Origin: Planctomycetota bacterium
Lineage (GTDB): Bacteria > Planctomycetota > Phycisphaerae > Phycisphaerales > SM1A02
DNA length: 6,835 nucleotides
Assembly (NCBI GenBank): GCA_027295365.1
Contig: JAPULD010000424.1
Coordinates: forward strand, 1 to 6,835
Direction of reading: 5' to 3'
A program made the position numbers and the translations under genes. Below are positions 6,437-6,835 of this stretch, one piece after another (the first letter of the stretch is position 1; each line of letters begins with the position of its first letter). The notes beneath the pieces are model-generated. The model searched no databases. It was not told the DNA's origin and was given only the letters and a program-made list of their open reading frames with translations.

Positions 6437-6835
6437 TTATCCTGCCACCGGGGGCTGGATGGGCGGCCCGTCGGAAAACTTCGAGTCATGACCCGGCCCC
6501 GCCAACGATCGTCGCATCAGGACGAATCCAATCGTTCCGCAGAGGCAGAATACCAGGCACATAGCGAAGACCCAGCCTCCAGAGCCGGGGCGAAGGTGCT
6601 CGAGGAGTTCATACACCCCGACCGGAACCACCAGAGCGACAAGGCCTCGGATGCCCGTCAGGGTGACATGAACCCCCATGTACTGTGAGGCCTTCTCAAC
6701 CGGGGCAAAATCATGATGACCGAGATTCCAGGCCAGCACACCCCCTCCGTAGGCGATCCCCTGCAGTACGGCTCCAACCCATAGCAGGGTGGGTATGTAG
6801 AGCACACTGGCGACCAGCATGGTGATGATTGAGGC
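6437..6835 (-). CDS. MFS-type transporter, C-terminal part; 5' end beyond right edge
   Basis: The last 132 residues of a polytopic membrane protein; the reading frame is open to the window edge, so the true start lies outside. Three hydrophobic stretches are visible: about residues 2-35 of the visible part (probably one helix and part of a second, rich in Val, Leu and Gly), the GLVALVVPVGVYEL segment, and WVFAMCLVFCLCGTIGFVLM. They are joined by a polar loop with AWNLGHHDFAP and YMGVHVTLTGIRG, and followed by a cytoplasmic-looking tail ending PPIQPPVAG. The loop pattern resembles major facilitator superfamily permeases that I know from planctomycetes. The substrate cannot be told. It is upstream of rpsA on the same strand, separated by about 200 bases with a promoter, so a functional link to S1 is not implied. 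Confidence 0.75.
   Translation of the reverse strand, partial: ASIITMLVASVLYIPTLLWVGAVLQGIAYGGGVLAWNLGHHDFAPVEKASQYMGVHVTLTGIRGLVALVVPVGVYELLEHLRPGSGGWVFAMCLVFCLCGTIGFVLMRRSLAGPGHDSKFSDGPPIQPPVAG

Noticed and set aside
6232..6489. 86-residue N-terminal extension of ribosomal protein S1
   Set aside because: It would overlap the transporter gene by 53 bases and run through the promoter and leader hairpin; the family N-terminus begins at the ATG at 6231.
1..6835. Mobile elements, CRISPR arrays, tRNA or rRNA genes
   Set aside because: I saw no transposase, integrase, regularly spaced repeats or RNA gene signatures on either strand.

Overview
The window looks like chromosomal DNA from a Planctomycetota bacterium; I cannot resolve class or genus. 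The reasons are a TIGR02999-type ECF sigma factor next to a Hanks-type Ser/Thr kinase with C-terminal TPRs, a secreted formylglycine sulfatase, an MFS C-terminus carrying an AWNLGHHDFA-like segment, GC-rich coding DNA, and starts that mostly lack Shine-Dalgarno sequences. All five genes lie on the minus strand, so the biological order runs from the right edge to the left edge.

From right to left: (i) the C-terminal 132 residues of an MFS-type membrane transporter, entering from the right edge (6437-6835); (ii) a gap of about 200 bases with a weak possible terminator, an extended -10 promoter and a structured leader; (iii) rpsA, a six-domain ribosomal protein S1 of 590 residues (4459-6231), ending in a small hairpin around its stop codon and a strong intrinsic terminator (4403-4434); (iv) a gap of about 330 bases with no convincing gene; (v) a TTG-started ECF sigma factor (3556-4122); (vi) a 918-residue transmembrane Ser/Thr kinase with ten TPR-like repeats in exact 42-residue register (744-3500); (vii) the first 218 residues of a sulfatase (1-654), running off the left edge.

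The sigma factor, kinase and sulfatase are separated by only 55 and 89 bases, all in one direction and with no visible terminator, so they read as one candidate operon: membrane kinase, phospho-regulated sigma factor, secreted sulfatase. The most interesting point is that the sigma factor has Thr-Thr where classical ECF factors carry the acidic DAED motif. That is the situation known for EcfP/PknT of Vibrio parahaemolyticus, where kinase phosphorylation switches the sigma factor on. The rpsA leader also holds an 8-bp hairpin whose loop can pair with the bases just upstream of the start codon, a candidate autoregulatory pseudoknot.
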